A stretch of DNA of 64,000 nt, taken from positions 345,495,879 to 345,559,878 of the forward strand of contig NC_080571.1 of NCBI RefSeq assembly GCF_030247185.1. Reading direction: 5' to 3'. This document shows, in pieces, positions 34,812-46,606 of the stretch. The notes under the pieces were generated by a model. The model ran no database searches. It had not been told where the DNA came from and worked only from the letters and a program-made list of their open reading frames with translations. A program made the position numbers and the translations under genes. Source of the DNA: Malaya genurostris. Lineage: Eukaryota > Arthropoda > Insecta > Diptera > Culicidae. Numbering within the stretch: position 1 is the stretch's first letter; the number at the start of each line of letters is the position of its first letter.

Positions 34812-36074
34812 AGGAGTGTATCGAAAATAAACTATCCACAAAATTTTCCTTCAAATTATGATAAAAAACAATATTTTATTCAAAAACTAATTTTTCCTTT
34901 ATTGTACGAGGTTAAACTTGAACATAATGAAAACCGGATGAAATTTAAGTTATTCCTTCACGAATTTTCGAACTTTTGATCGAACGCCCTTCATCAAGTT
35001 CCGGATAAGTGTAGCTTTGGACGCTTGAGCCCAAATTTTTTTGAACTCCTGCATGTTCCCAGTTGCCTTAGCAGTCTTCTTGAAGACCCCCTTCACGATT
35101 GCCCAGTAACGTTCGATGAGTCGAAGCTGAGGGCAATTTGGTGGATTGATATTTTTCTCAACGAAATTTATACCCTTTTCCGCAAGCCAATTGAGAGTGG
35201 TTTGGGCAAAGTGAGCCGACGCTAAATCCGGCCAAAACAGTGAAGGTGTAGTATGCTTCTTATATAAATGCAGCAATCTCTTCTGGAGACACTCAAATGG
35301 ATAGATTTCTGCATTTATATTTCCGGTAGTGTAAAAAATGGTTGACTTCAAACCACAAAAACATATTGCTTGCCATACCAGTACCTTTCTACCGAATTTC
35401 TCCACTTGAATCGACCTGTCCGCATCGCTCACATCCTCCCCAACGACGACAGTAAAGTATTGTAAGTAAGTCTCATCGTCCATTAAAACGCATGCATTCG
35501 GACACTGGAAAAGACGCGAATACAATTTCCGGGCCCTTGTTGCTGCTCGCTTCTTCTATTCTACACTTTGTTTCGAGATTTGCTGCTTCTTGTAGGTCTT
35601 CAGGTGATTTCGCCTCTTGATACGCTGGACCATTCCGACACTCGTTCCTGCTTTTTTGGCCAAATTACGTATTGACATTGATTTGTTCTTCATGATTAGA
35701 GACACCACTTTCTGATTCAGTTTCAGGTTGGAAGAACCGGGTTTTTTGCCTCTTCCTGGTAGTTCATCCAAAGAATAGTGTTCCCCAAACTTATCCATAA
35801 TGGTTTTAACACTGGCATGATGAATTCCAAACCGCTTCGCCAATTTTCGCTTAGTAATACCCTTCTCACTTAGCCGTGTGTTCAGAATCTTAATTTTCAC
35901 TTCCTTTTCAATACGCGACATTTTGAAAACGCAGAACTTCAACCGCACAAACAAGAAAACAAACGAAAGCTGACAGCCAAACGCACAGCATGCTTGATCT
36001 GAGCATAAAAAACCATTACAGATACATGCGTACAACAAAAATGTATGTGGATAGCTTATTTTCGATACACTCCT
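34812..36074 (-). mobile_element. ITmD37E-type Tc1/mariner transposon, full length
   Basis: Terminal inverted repeats of about 29 bp (AGGAGTGTATCGAAAATAA... on each side, one mismatch near position 20) with TA duplications at 34810-34811 and 36075-36076. Total 1,263 bp, as expected for this group. A single transposase frame fills the element on the minus strand. Confidence 0.93.
34950..35921 (-). pseudogene. ITmD37E transposase, one internal stop
   Basis: Starts MSRIEKEVKIKIL at 35921 and ends KVRKFVKE at 34950; 323 codons in one frame. Two helix-turn-helix regions come first (KRKLAKRFGIHHASVK, then IRNLAKKAGTSVGMVQR). The catalytic residues are Asp in LMDDETY, Asp in FWPDLASAHF and Glu in LRLIERYW, with exactly 37 residues between the last two, which defines the DD37E group. 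One TAG at 35556-35558 falls just after KQQISKQSVE. Nothing else is damaged, so this is a recent loss. A more decayed relative lies at 372-1190. Confidence 0.92.
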
Positions 36075-36076
36075 TA

Positions 36077-38520
36077 GCTATTTCAACAGAGCATAACAGG
36101 ATTCTATCAAAATTATATGTGATCTTAATATTTACATCTCATTATGTTATAAATATGATTCCAACTCAGAAGCAAACATTCAGATTTTATTAAGATTATA
36201 GCAAGTCCAGATATTATATTAAGGGCCGTTACATTTCAGATAAAACTTCACTAGAGAATTGAAAAAAAAAAAAGAGTTCAAACACTTTTGTCGACCATGT
36301 TTTTGACTTTCAACCCGAAAAATGCTATGCTTCAATAAAGAGCAGTAACAAACATTTTTTCCATTTTCACATACCTGAAGATGCTTTTGAAAACAATAAT
36401 TTTATATTTGATTTTGAAATGACAGCCTGAATTTTAAATTTTAGAACGTTCCTAAGTAATTCCTACTTAAATTGTATAAAGTTTTTATTCAAATATTAAT
36501 TTTAAATTGAAAATAAATATTTTTCAAGATGATTTTGGGCTTTTTCTCTTACGAACAAAAAAAAAGTCAAGGCAAAAGCTTTAAAACACGATCAATAAAT
36601 ATTGGAAATAGTGATATAGCATTCGACCCCGTTCATTGAATCCGCAATGTTTCCTAAGAGATGATTTTCACAAGTTTGGAGTAAAATGAATTCTTAAATT
36701 CTTTAATTTTATCGGTGGCCGATTTTTGTTACCGAAAACACAGAGTGATAAGTGTTAAAAATTTCAAAACGTCTTTAAAAGTGACGCTGCAATAAACGGG
36801 AAACAAAATCTAAACTGGGCTCAAAATCAAAATCCAAACTCAGCTCAATACTTTCTCGATTTATAGGTCTTTTAGTTGCATATTGAAAATAGCGACTTTA
36901 ACGGACCCCGGATGTACTGAAAATAGAGAAAAAAAAATCTTAAAAAATTCGTATCGATTTATGTTTAGTAATTGCTATACTTTATACTATGTTGATCTGA
37001 TGATTTTTTACGTAGTTCTAAATAAAACACTTTGTTAATATTACATTGAAAAATGCTCACTAGTGGCGCTGATGATATCATCATGGCCTAACGCAAACTA
37101 AAGTAATATCGAATCACTTTCACAATTTTTGGATCAAAAATCAGTAAAATCGAAATGAGTTGGGTAGGTCATCAATTAATAAGATCTACGAATTGCAGAT
37201 ATCGAGTTTTGCCCGTTGTCATCTATATCATTGCATGAACATTTTTGAATTCATGAATCAGACAAAAACAATTTATTGCACCATAATATCTTCGATTTGA
37301 AAAATTCAATCTATCCATATCTGATAAATTTATGATAGTCGCATTTCGGAGTGTTTTGATTACTTCCAATCCGGATCCATCAGCTGGGATTCGAAATTTG
37401 CAATGTAGAGTTTGAAGCAACCGACTCGCATTATGAGACTTTCCATTTGAATCATTTTTCTGTGAGTCAATCTAAGTAGATATCAAACAATCAAACCGGA
37501 ATGAAAGTTCAATTTTGATGGTTTATGAACATTACTTGCGGGGCTTCTGGCTGCGGATATCGCAAACTAATGTGACTAATAGACAATTGGTTGATCATCA
37601 ATCATAGAAACTTGCTATTCGAATCAATGTTATATACATTTCTGATTTTTCACTGACTTTCAAACGAATTTTTATTCTAATCTAAATTTACGAAAATCGA
37701 TTCAGCCATCCTCGAGAAAATTAAGTGCACATTTTAATCAAATATTCCCGCCAATTGACACACATACACGTACAGACACTTTACTGCTTCAATTGAACGA
37801 GCGAACTGATTCGAATTGAAAGTCGGCCCTCTTGGTACAAAGAAGAAAAAACTGAAAATTTATCATTAATTAGTTAATTTCCACAGATTCTATAAGGTAG
37901 TTTTGTTTTACTGAATTTAATCATTTCCGTTCATTTACAATTATTCTTCAGTACTAAAAAGCTTGCTCATAGCTCTAAAATAGCCCCTTTGTCATTCCTA
38001 TGCCGGTTGGAGGGAAACGATGAAAGAGGTGGAGAGCGATAGATTATTTTTGTAGCAATATGGACTTACACTAGTTATTATATGATGCCAATATATCCTC
38101 CCAACCTCAGTTGGTTCTCATGCCCCGATGCAATCGTAGCGTATGTTGGCATCTCAAAACTTCCCGGTTCGAAACCAGTCGCTTAACTGTTCATGGTTTT
38201 CTTTATCGCAAATCAAATCGCCTAAAGGTACGCAATTTCATCTTACTTCGCGAAATCTATTTTTAGATTTGCACGATAAAGCCTTTTCCTCCGAAAAATG
38301 GGTAATAACAGCTGAAAAGTCGTATTAAATTTGTAACAAATTTAGATATAATATTGATATTTACATATCAAGGTTTGTAACAATTTTGTTATCACCTAGG
38401 TTAAATTGAGTTATAATTTTTGTTATTTTAACTATTAACGAGGCCAAGATTATGACTAGTTTAGATAGAAAAAACGAAACAACCCCAGATACAATTTTGT
38501 TATCCCTTGTTGATCGGGGA
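36077..38520. other. 2.4 kb intergenic, no gene seen
   Basis: AT-rich. About 37670-37790 ('gattcagccatcctcgagaaaa' type sequence, then a CA-rich tract) is a degenerate piece of the dispersed repeat. Nothing else is supported. Confidence 0.5.
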
Positions 38521-38889
38521 TGCCTTTCTCATATCAATCATACTAAGATATATAATACTGTGGAATTCTTCAAAATAATTTTTTTCGATTCTTGAAAGAA
38601 TAACCGAAATCGGTTTGTTTGGCGGCTACTGATAAAAACTATCAATTGGAGAAGATTTAAGGTCGATTTAGAAAACTTTTTACGGGTTTACGCCCTTTTC
38701 AGTGATAGTATACAATTTTTAACACACTTTACCCTATATTTCCGGATCCGGAAGTCGGATCCGGATGAAATTCTGGAATTACGTATGGGACCACAAGACC
38801 TTTCATTTGAATCTAAGTTTGTGAGAACCGGTTCAGCCATCTCCGAGAAAAGTTAGTGCAAAAAAAAACGTTATATACACACATACACA

Positions 38890-40037
38890 CGGAACCCCTC
38901 GCGATCGTGAAACAACCAAAATATTAATTGTTTTTCTGAATTTTATTGGTTGAAATTTGGTACAACTAATCGATTCTTGTTTTTTCTAAACTGTCATTTT
39001 TGTTTTTCGATCAACAGAAACGATGGTTGAAATAACAAAATTTTTGATTGTAAAAAAAGATGCTGTAGTCAAGACACACACCTTTTAATTTCAATAAAGA
39101 TTTTAGTTGCAACAACCGACCTTGTTTTTAATTTAACAGTTATGTGAGTTGAAAAACAAATCGGTTTTAGTTGTTTTAGATATTACGATTAGTTATTTCA
39201 ACTCAAGCAAAATTATTGATTTTGAAGATAACATGATGCTCATTCATTAACATGCATTTCACGATGGAGAATCAAGTTGATTTTAAGACCAAAATTCAAA
39301 CGCATACAATTCACTCGGTTCTAGTTTTTCTTAAACACGTTTTGTTAATTGCATTATCTCTAACGGCTATCGGTTCTGTGTATAGCACTACTTTATATCA
39401 ATCGTTTCTTTCGTTTTTTCTTATACCCGGGTTGGCGGTTCAATGCATAGGGCGCTGGTCTTACAAACCAGTTGTCGTATGTTCGAGCCCCGACCTGGAA
39501 GGATTCGTAGTGTCAGTAGAATCGTAGCACCAGCCCAGCCATGCAATGGTTCTGTACACTCTGAATCGGCTGCGAAGTCTGTTCAAACAGAAGGTCAAAT
39601 TCCGCTACAGGAATGTAATACCAAGGCTTTGCTTTTTTTTCTTCTTGTAACACTAGAGCAGTAAAGATGTAGATAATTTATCATCACATTAATATTCTGA
39701 CAACTAGTGTTGTGATAAACATTAATTTACTATCATTCAAAAGTTACTCTTCACGAGTTTTACAAACGTATAATAAGCGAATTTGGTTTGCATGAAAATG
39801 TTTAAGAACCGCATTTGAATTTCAATTAAAGTAATGGTTGATTTTCCATTGCAATTTTTGTTTTGCTTTGTGCTGTTTTTGACATTAGACAGCATTAAAA
39901 ACAACATATTTTTCAACTACTTCAATATGTGCAAATCAAAGAGCAAATTGGTTGAATCAACTAATTATTAGTTAAAACAACAACTTCAAAAATCAAAAAT
40001 TGCGAGATCGTAATTTTTTGATTGGAGGGTTTTTCGT
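38890..40037. mobile_element. 1.15-kb inverted-ended element nested in the dispersed repeat
   Basis: The left end 'ggaacccctcgcgatcg' faces the right end '...gattggagggtttttcgtg', which is an imperfect inverted match (CCCTC core). Just inside, 'gcgatcgtgaaacaacc' faces 'attgcgagatcgtaatt'. The interior is rich in 'gttgaaataac' and 'caactaatta' motifs on both arms. A SINE lies inside it. Confidence 0.5.
39428..39650 (+). repeat. tRNA-derived SINE
   Basis: The head looks like a tRNA: an A-box-like region 'tggcggttcaatgcatagg', an anticodon arm with stem ctggt/accag and loop reading TAC (valine type), and a B box GTTCGAGCC at 39481. A non-tRNA body of about 150 bp follows, with 'agcaccagcccagccatgc' and 'aggtcaaattccgctacagg', ending in a T run at about 39629. 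The acceptor stem does not pair and no real tRNA terminator follows. Confidence 0.75.
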
Positions 40038-40539
40038 GCACACACAGACATTTTGCGTACTCGACGAACTGAGTCGAATGGTATATGACACACGAGGGTG
40101 ATTCATTTTCACTATGGCCATGCTGAAACCATGAAAGGTTAGGAAACGGAAGGCGTCACGCGTCTGCTATTTCTGTAACTCACTTTTGCAGTTAGCGTCG
40201 CACGATCAACATCTCGTCTTAAAAATCGTGTTGCTTCGCGATAACTCAATTTATTTACATGTTTAAAAATGAAATGATGGCAAAAAGTACTCAATAGTTG
40301 TAAACGCCGGATAAATTTCCTGAATTGGTTCTTGTTAGAATTAGAATCATTAAGATATTCCCAAAGGATTAAGCGTAGTTTTTCTATACTCAGTACCTTT
40401 AAACTGTTTGTTGTGTTTTTTATCTCTCATTTAGTCCAAGTTCTTTTTTTGTATGGTACAATATGTTGGTCGTGCTCTAGTATAGATGCACCGTTACAAT
40501 TCTGGATACGAAGCGGTAAAAGTTGCAAAATTATCATAA

Positions 40540-42917
40540 TCTATATATATATAAAAATGCAGAGATCATTCTTTGTAATCGCATCACGTAAGAACGGATG
40601 GACGGATTGAGATGCTTTTTTTTTTTTGTTTGATCAGTTTTTACCCCCACCGGGTTCGTACATCAAAAAAATTTGGAAAACTTACCGGAAAAGTGGGAAA
40701 AACCAATAAAATTATTTTGTATGGACAATGGAATTTTCCACTGAAAAAGTCGCCAATGATTGCTAGATTTACGATTGATGGCGCGCAACGATTTGCATAA
40801 GTGCTTGACCGTTGAAGGAAAGAATACTAGATCGTTGAAAAAATTGTTTGGCGCGCAACGAGATATTTAGTGTCGAGATTTCACATGCATACTTGATGGA
40901 TGTGATTCGTCATTTCGAACCACGTGCTCAAATGGGTATCAAAATTATTGCTTACTAATGTCGTTTTCGCTTGAAAAATATGAAACTGATCCAAGGTAGT
41001 TTCATCAAACAAACACTTTTCACGAAACTGTGATGATTTCGCACTTAGCAACGGGGGTTTGAGTAAAACTGATTTAAAAACCAGGTTCGAAACTGACTCG
41101 ATTTTCAGTTCAACAACGTTGAAACTAGGTTCGAGACTGACTTCAAACAAACGGTTTGACAGCAGTTAGAGTGGAAGCTGGGTTAGGTTTGGCATCAAGC
41201 GAAAACGACATGAATGACTCAATGACTGTTCTAGAAAACCGTTGTAGGCAGGAGAAGAAGTTTTGATATCATTTTTCAGTTGATGAATTGTGTTCAATGG
41301 AGTCAGATGAATAGTAGATAGTAGATTGCGGGGACAAGATTAACAAATCAGAAATTTTTTTAATGAATCAATGTAAAGATTGCGCTGTAGAAGCGCTAAG
41401 GTCACACTAAGAGATTTTCCTTGCATTTTTCTTTCTAATGATTTATATTAGACTAAGCGCACAAGGTAAGTGGTTATTAGATATCAATGTTCAAGATGAT
41501 TACCATAATGTATTGAGACTGTTATTTCATGTTGCATATTCTGTGAAGAATGTTCAAACTGGTAAGATCAATATCAAATTACAATTTAATAGTTGTCTCC
41601 AAGCAATCAAAAGTTTCACAGTACCTGAAAATATCCACTTTATTAGAGCTCTAAAATACGCATGGTACTTTTTGATAACTTGAACGTACAGAACAGATTC
41701 TTAGAAAAATTTCTCGCTGCTTAAAAGCTGTACACATCGAATTATTTTTACGGATGTCGGTACAGTTTTACTGACTTTCAAACAGCTGGACATTCGGTAA
41801 TCTGTTCAGTAAAAGTTTTATTTGCTGAATGATCGGTACAGTTCCACTGAACTTCGATCTGTCATAATTCTAATGACTTCTTCATCATTCTATAGCGACG
41901 TTCGGCGAAATTTACAAAACAATTCTAAAAATATGTAAACGTCTTGACCCGTAAAGTGTTACAATTTTTTGGTAAATTGTATTAGAGATCAGGGAAAGGA
42001 AGAAGTCATTTGGTTTACAGAACATATTTTCATCCGATTAATTATTATTTTTGCGTGTGATGAATGAATTGAATTACATTTGCTCTCCAGAAATAATTTA
42101 TTCAAATAAAATGATCAATTATCTTTCGGATGAAATTTAGTAGAATATGGGATCACCCTTCATATTTTTAGAGTGCTGAAATAAAAAGTTGTAGAAGGCT
42201 TTTTGAATAGATTCACTAAATGAAAAATTACCGCTAGGAATCAGTATTATCTATTTTTCGCAAGCAATCAACTCGCACCACTTTTTTTTCTCTACAAATC
42301 TAGAAATTTTCACATCTTTACGTCCGAAAATTATGTTATTTGACAGATCTTTATTTCTGCTGAATGTATAGTGATGATTACCGAATTATTTTTTATTAAT
42401 TTTCCGAATATTGGTAAAACTTTCACTGAGTTCGTCAAGAGAAATGACATTTCAGAGTTCACAGAACGTGTCAGTAAACAATAAATAATCGTAACTTTTA
42501 CATAGGATTTTCCGATATTCAGTAGCTTTCAGTAAAAATAATATTGTATAGATCGTTGCCGGAAAAATTATTACCGAACACAAAAATAGATTTTTTTGTA
42601 TGTATAAGAAACTGCTTCGAAGTTTGTTCTGTCGGGTTAACATTTACGTATGAGTAATTCCTTAAAACGGACTGTTCAGAATAGAAATCTGTGTATTTGT
42701 TCAGTTTTCGCTAAACAGAGGTATTACATATTTTCACATTAATCTTTGGTGTTATTTCTTCTTTTTGAGCTAAAGCGAGTGTGTGTCGAATTCGAATTTA
42801 ATTGTAGGTTATCAATTTAATTGTAGGTTAGTAATCAGAAAAATAATGGAGAGAAACGTTGACCACTTAGTCTTTTGACAATTCTTCTGGCGAGACTAAG
42901 TTCGACGGGTCAGCTAG
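40540..42917. mobile_element. Helitron-like non-autonomous element 2
   Basis: Starts TCTATATATATATAAAAATG after a host A, and ends GACGGGTCAGCTAG before a host T. The first ~400 bp matches element 1 at 19491 closely, and the final ~60 bp also matches. The middle (about 41160-42780) is unrelated to element 1. Part of it (41740-42620) has mirrored 'cagtaaaa', 'ttcggtaa' and 'accgaa' motifs and may be a separate nested MITE. No coding region is supported. Confidence 0.8.
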
Positions 42918-42964
42918 TATACTAATACGAATGATTATCTTTACTTCCAAATACGCGAATGAAG

Positions 42965-43024
42965 CATGTCAGTTTTATTCGTATTCACGTTCTCCAGTTG
43001 TGTCTGTGACATTGCCCACTCGCC
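42965..43024 (+). repeat. right-end fragment of element X
   Basis: 'catgtcagttttattcgtat' followed by 'tcacgttctccagttgtg' and 'gacattgcccactcgcc' matches the right terminus of element X at 14487-14545. The rest of the element is absent. Confidence 0.7.
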
Positions 43025-43029
43025 TTTTT

Positions 43030-46000
43030 AACACTGTATTGTTCTCTGTCTCTGTCATTACGACCGAAAACGGTTTATTTTGTCAACTGTCTCGGACGAG
43101 GTATGAGAGCGAACTGTCAGAGAACTTATGTTTCTCCAACCATTCTAACTAGCCACCGCGACAAGTAGGTGTAAATCAAATATGAAATGATAACTTGAAG
43201 TTTTTGTAGAAAAGAAAATCTAGAAATTTTAAAAGTTGCCTTTCTCATATTACTTTTATTTTCAAAAACATCACTAGAAGATTCTGTAAAGATTTTTTAA
43301 AAACTTGAACAAAATCAAAAACTTTCTTTAGTATAAACTACCATCCCCTTTTCAATTTGTAGCAGTTATGTCAAGTTAATATAGGTTAAAATGTGTCAAC
43401 CCTGACCGCTATACAAAATTGAGCTAAGCATGCTTTGTGCTAGGCGTATTCTTCTCCCGTACTAACACGTACCGATGCGTACCGGTTTTTGCATCATTTT
43501 GTATGACAGTTTGAAAGTGTTGATACTTATTGCCCTATAATTTCGGAACCGGTAGTTGGATCTGGATGAAATTGCATAATATCATTTAAAACAATTAGAG
43601 CTTTAATTTGAGAAATCGAAGTGAATTCCGTTTTTGGAGTTGTTCTTCACTATTATCGGTGCTTCCGGAAGCGAAAACCGGGGACTATTACTCAAGAGTA
43701 GGTTTATATACCCACTAACTAACAAGATCTGTCAATTAGATGATTTTCGTCATCGTTTGTGAAAAAATGCTCAAAATACACTAATCGCACTGTATTACCA
43801 GAACCGGAAGTCGGATCAGGATCAACATATCAAGGACTTTTTTTAAGAATTTCAAGACCATTTTTATCTTAGTTTATAAAAATCGGTTAAATTGAGAAAA
43901 TTTTCTCATAGATTTGCACATATTTCCTTGAAATTCCGGCACCGGGAGTCGAAAAAAGACGAAATTCTATAATGAGATCATAAGACCTTTCATTTGAATC
44001 TGAGAAAATCGAGTGGCCTTTTTCCGTGTCTTGTTACCCATTTCTGGACATGTTCATAAGAAAAATTATGGCAAAAATAAGCCTGTTTAATAAATATTGT
44101 TCTACTTCAAAATAAACTGTCATTCGATCAACTTCACTATGTACAAAATATTAAAATAGAAAAAAGCTCGTTGAAATCACGAATAGTTTATATATAAACA
44201 TTCAAAGTTTCTAGTCTGCAATGCAGTCTACATTTGTTCGATGAATGGGTCTAATGCTTCTATTTTCATATAGAAAGGCTATGCAATCACTGTGGAAAAC
44301 AACACTTGAACCGTCACTCGGCCGAGTTTCAGCTCAGTTCGTCGAGAACACAAAATATCTGTTTGTGTATGTGTGTGACAAAAATGGGCACTTCTTGGAG
44401 ATGGCTGAACCAATTTTCACAAATTCACTAATGAATGTTCTCGTGGTCCCATAAGAACCTCCCATTTTATTCTAATCTAACATCAGGTTCCGGAGTTATA
44501 TGCGGATAGGAGAAAAATTTCCAATTTCAAGAGTTTGTTTTCGAAAGGAATCCTAATTCCTGGTTCCGAAAATATTGGATATTGTAATCAAAAACTCCAA
44601 AAAGGAACTTGACTCGTTTTTTCAGAGATGGCTTCCACAAACATATGGCGTTTTCGTTTTTAATTTGCACTACACCGGTGCAGTGCTGCACTGAGGCATG
44701 AATAAACGAACACAAATGACGAAAACATAAACAGTAACCATTGACTACAATAAACGATACCATTGCACAGAGCTACACCAAACTTTTGATGAGTGCTACA
44801 CCAGTGGTATCGGTGCAGAAAAAGTGTAGCACTGGTGTAGTGCAATTGGTAAAAACGAACGGTTTAAGTGCAGCTTTCGCTACACCGGTGTAGTGCAATT
44901 TTAAAAACGAAAACGACAATAGATTCAAATGAAAGTTCTTATGGTTCCATAGCTTGCTATTGAATTTTATCCGATTTATTCTGTGTTTGAAATTTCTCAA
45001 TTATTCGCAAAAGAGTTTCAATTAACATAGTAGGCCTTGGAATCTTTAAACAAACGAAGTCGCTTCAAATATAACTACAACACTTTCGAAGGCAATTACA
45101 AATGATTTGTTGGCTCCATTTATTCACAGTTCATTTTTATACGCATGCATATTCGGTCTGTCGGGTGGTCGAAATTTACACTCAAGTAATGAATAAATCA
45201 CTTCTAACCAAATGTAATGGATCTTTGTGAAACTTGTTGGACCATAAAAAAAAGTCTACTAATTAGTCCTAGACTGGGCGTAGCAAATATCGTCACACTG
45301 CGGTCAGCTGTTTAAACATTGACCAACACTTGAGGTTTTTTCTTTCTCTCGTTGAACATGAACTCCTCCTTCAAGCAACTCACTTAACGAGAGGGAATTA
45401 AAACAGAACAGGTTTTTTTTTCTCCTGAGCCAGGTAAATTAGGTCACTGGAGCTAGTTCAAGATCCCGTGACGTGATGCCTCTTTTCCGAGTTCAACAAC
45501 ATTTATATCTATCAAAGCAAGTTGAATGGGTGAAGAGTATGATGGATAAGAGGTGATCATTCAGCTGATCAGTTCACACTGGGACAAATAATCAATCTAG
45601 CGATCCAATATTCCAAAAAGAAAACCTGAGCCTGAACCTGACATTGAATTAGTGAAACTCACGTGACTTCGTATTTAGTTTCGCTTTATTGCACACATGT
45701 AGCCTAGTGTGAAATTTCCATTTCATCCATTTCTTTGTTAAAAAATGTTTGTCAATTAGCTGTCCAAGGCAAGGCAGCTTCGGTTAATTTTTCGGTTTCG
45801 AAGCGAACCGTACACTTTATTGGATTGCCCAAGCAGGCGTTGCAAAGTCTGAAAAGACACATGAGTTGCTGATGGTAAGTAGGCTATAAACCGCGAAAAT
45901 TGCTTGCTGTGTACATTCGGCGCATGCCAAAATGTTCAACATAGAGGTATACCTTTTGTTTTTTTTTTTTTGCTAACCGTACAATAATTTGACACGCACC

Positions 46001-46160
46001 TTTACAACATGACTGATTTTTCCGATCTCCATCCTACAAGAATTGATTTAGAAAATTCTCAAAAATAGCAACCGCAAGCACAGCATATTATGTCAATGTT
46101 TTTTTTTAGTCTCGCTTCCGCGATCGGATCCAAGCAGTTGCGATCGTTGAACAATTAAGT
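43030..46160. other. 3 kb of degenerate dispersed repeats, no gene seen
   Basis: Several decayed pieces of the dispersed repeat occur (43540-43600, 43795-43840, 43930-44000, and a reverse piece near 44265-44460). One MITE copy is listed separately. No gene is supported. Confidence 0.5.
44649..44915. mobile_element. 267-bp MITE, 'CGTTTTCG' family, copy 1
   Basis: The outer ~35 bases on each side are inverted: 'cgttttcgtttttaatttgc' then 'actacaccggtg' on the left, mirrored on the right. The interior has further copies of the 'gcactacaccggtg' module. Non-coding. Confidence 0.8.
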
Positions 46161-46606
46161 GTACTCTCTTTTTTTTCAAACAAAATATTTACTCATCCAC
46201 CACCAGCAGCAGCTCATCACAACCAACGAATCGCGCCGGCTCGATCAACGCTGCGGCGCGGACGTATCTCGTCATTTTGCATTGCGCCGTCGGTCGAATG
46301 AGTTGATCTTTGCCTGGTCGATCAGTGCCCTTAGTACAAAACCAAAGTATTTTGATTCATTTTAGCAGCTAACCGTCGCGGTCGGAACATTAATTTGATG
46401 CAGTTTTCACACTCGTTTGATTTTGTTGCGGTTATCGAGGAACCGGCCGGATCTCTCGCCGAAAATTTATTGATCTGAGTGTACGATCAGCTTCGAAGCG
46501 GGTACAAAATATCAACGTGAAACTGGCAGTGGCTTCTGATTGATGAGCTTCGTGGTGCAGTGTTTGTGTAATCAGCGATCAGGTGAAACAAATCCTCGCG
46601 AGAGTT
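46160..46606 (+). promoter_or_regulatory. probable 5' UTR / promoter region of lipocalin C
   Basis: A clearly GC-richer stretch than its surroundings leads directly to the ATG at 46607. It includes 'cgcgccggctcgatcaacg' and 'gaaccggccggatctctcg'. There is no clear TATA box; a TATA-less start or a further upstream intron is possible. Confidence 0.4.

Larger units (their letters stand above)
38521..40105 (+). repeat. dispersed repeat copy split by an insertion
   Basis: It starts TGCCTTTCTCATAT as in the complete copy at 58107 and follows it through 'tccggatccggaagtcgga' and 'cagccatctccgagaaaagtta' to about 38889. The remaining part ('acagacattttgcgtactcg', 'tggtatatgacac') follows at 40038-40105. 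The 1.15 kb between is foreign. Confidence 0.75.

Noticed and set aside
39428..39500. A tRNA-Val gene
   Set aside because: The anticodon arm and B box look right, but the acceptor stem does not pair and the sequence continues into a SINE body.
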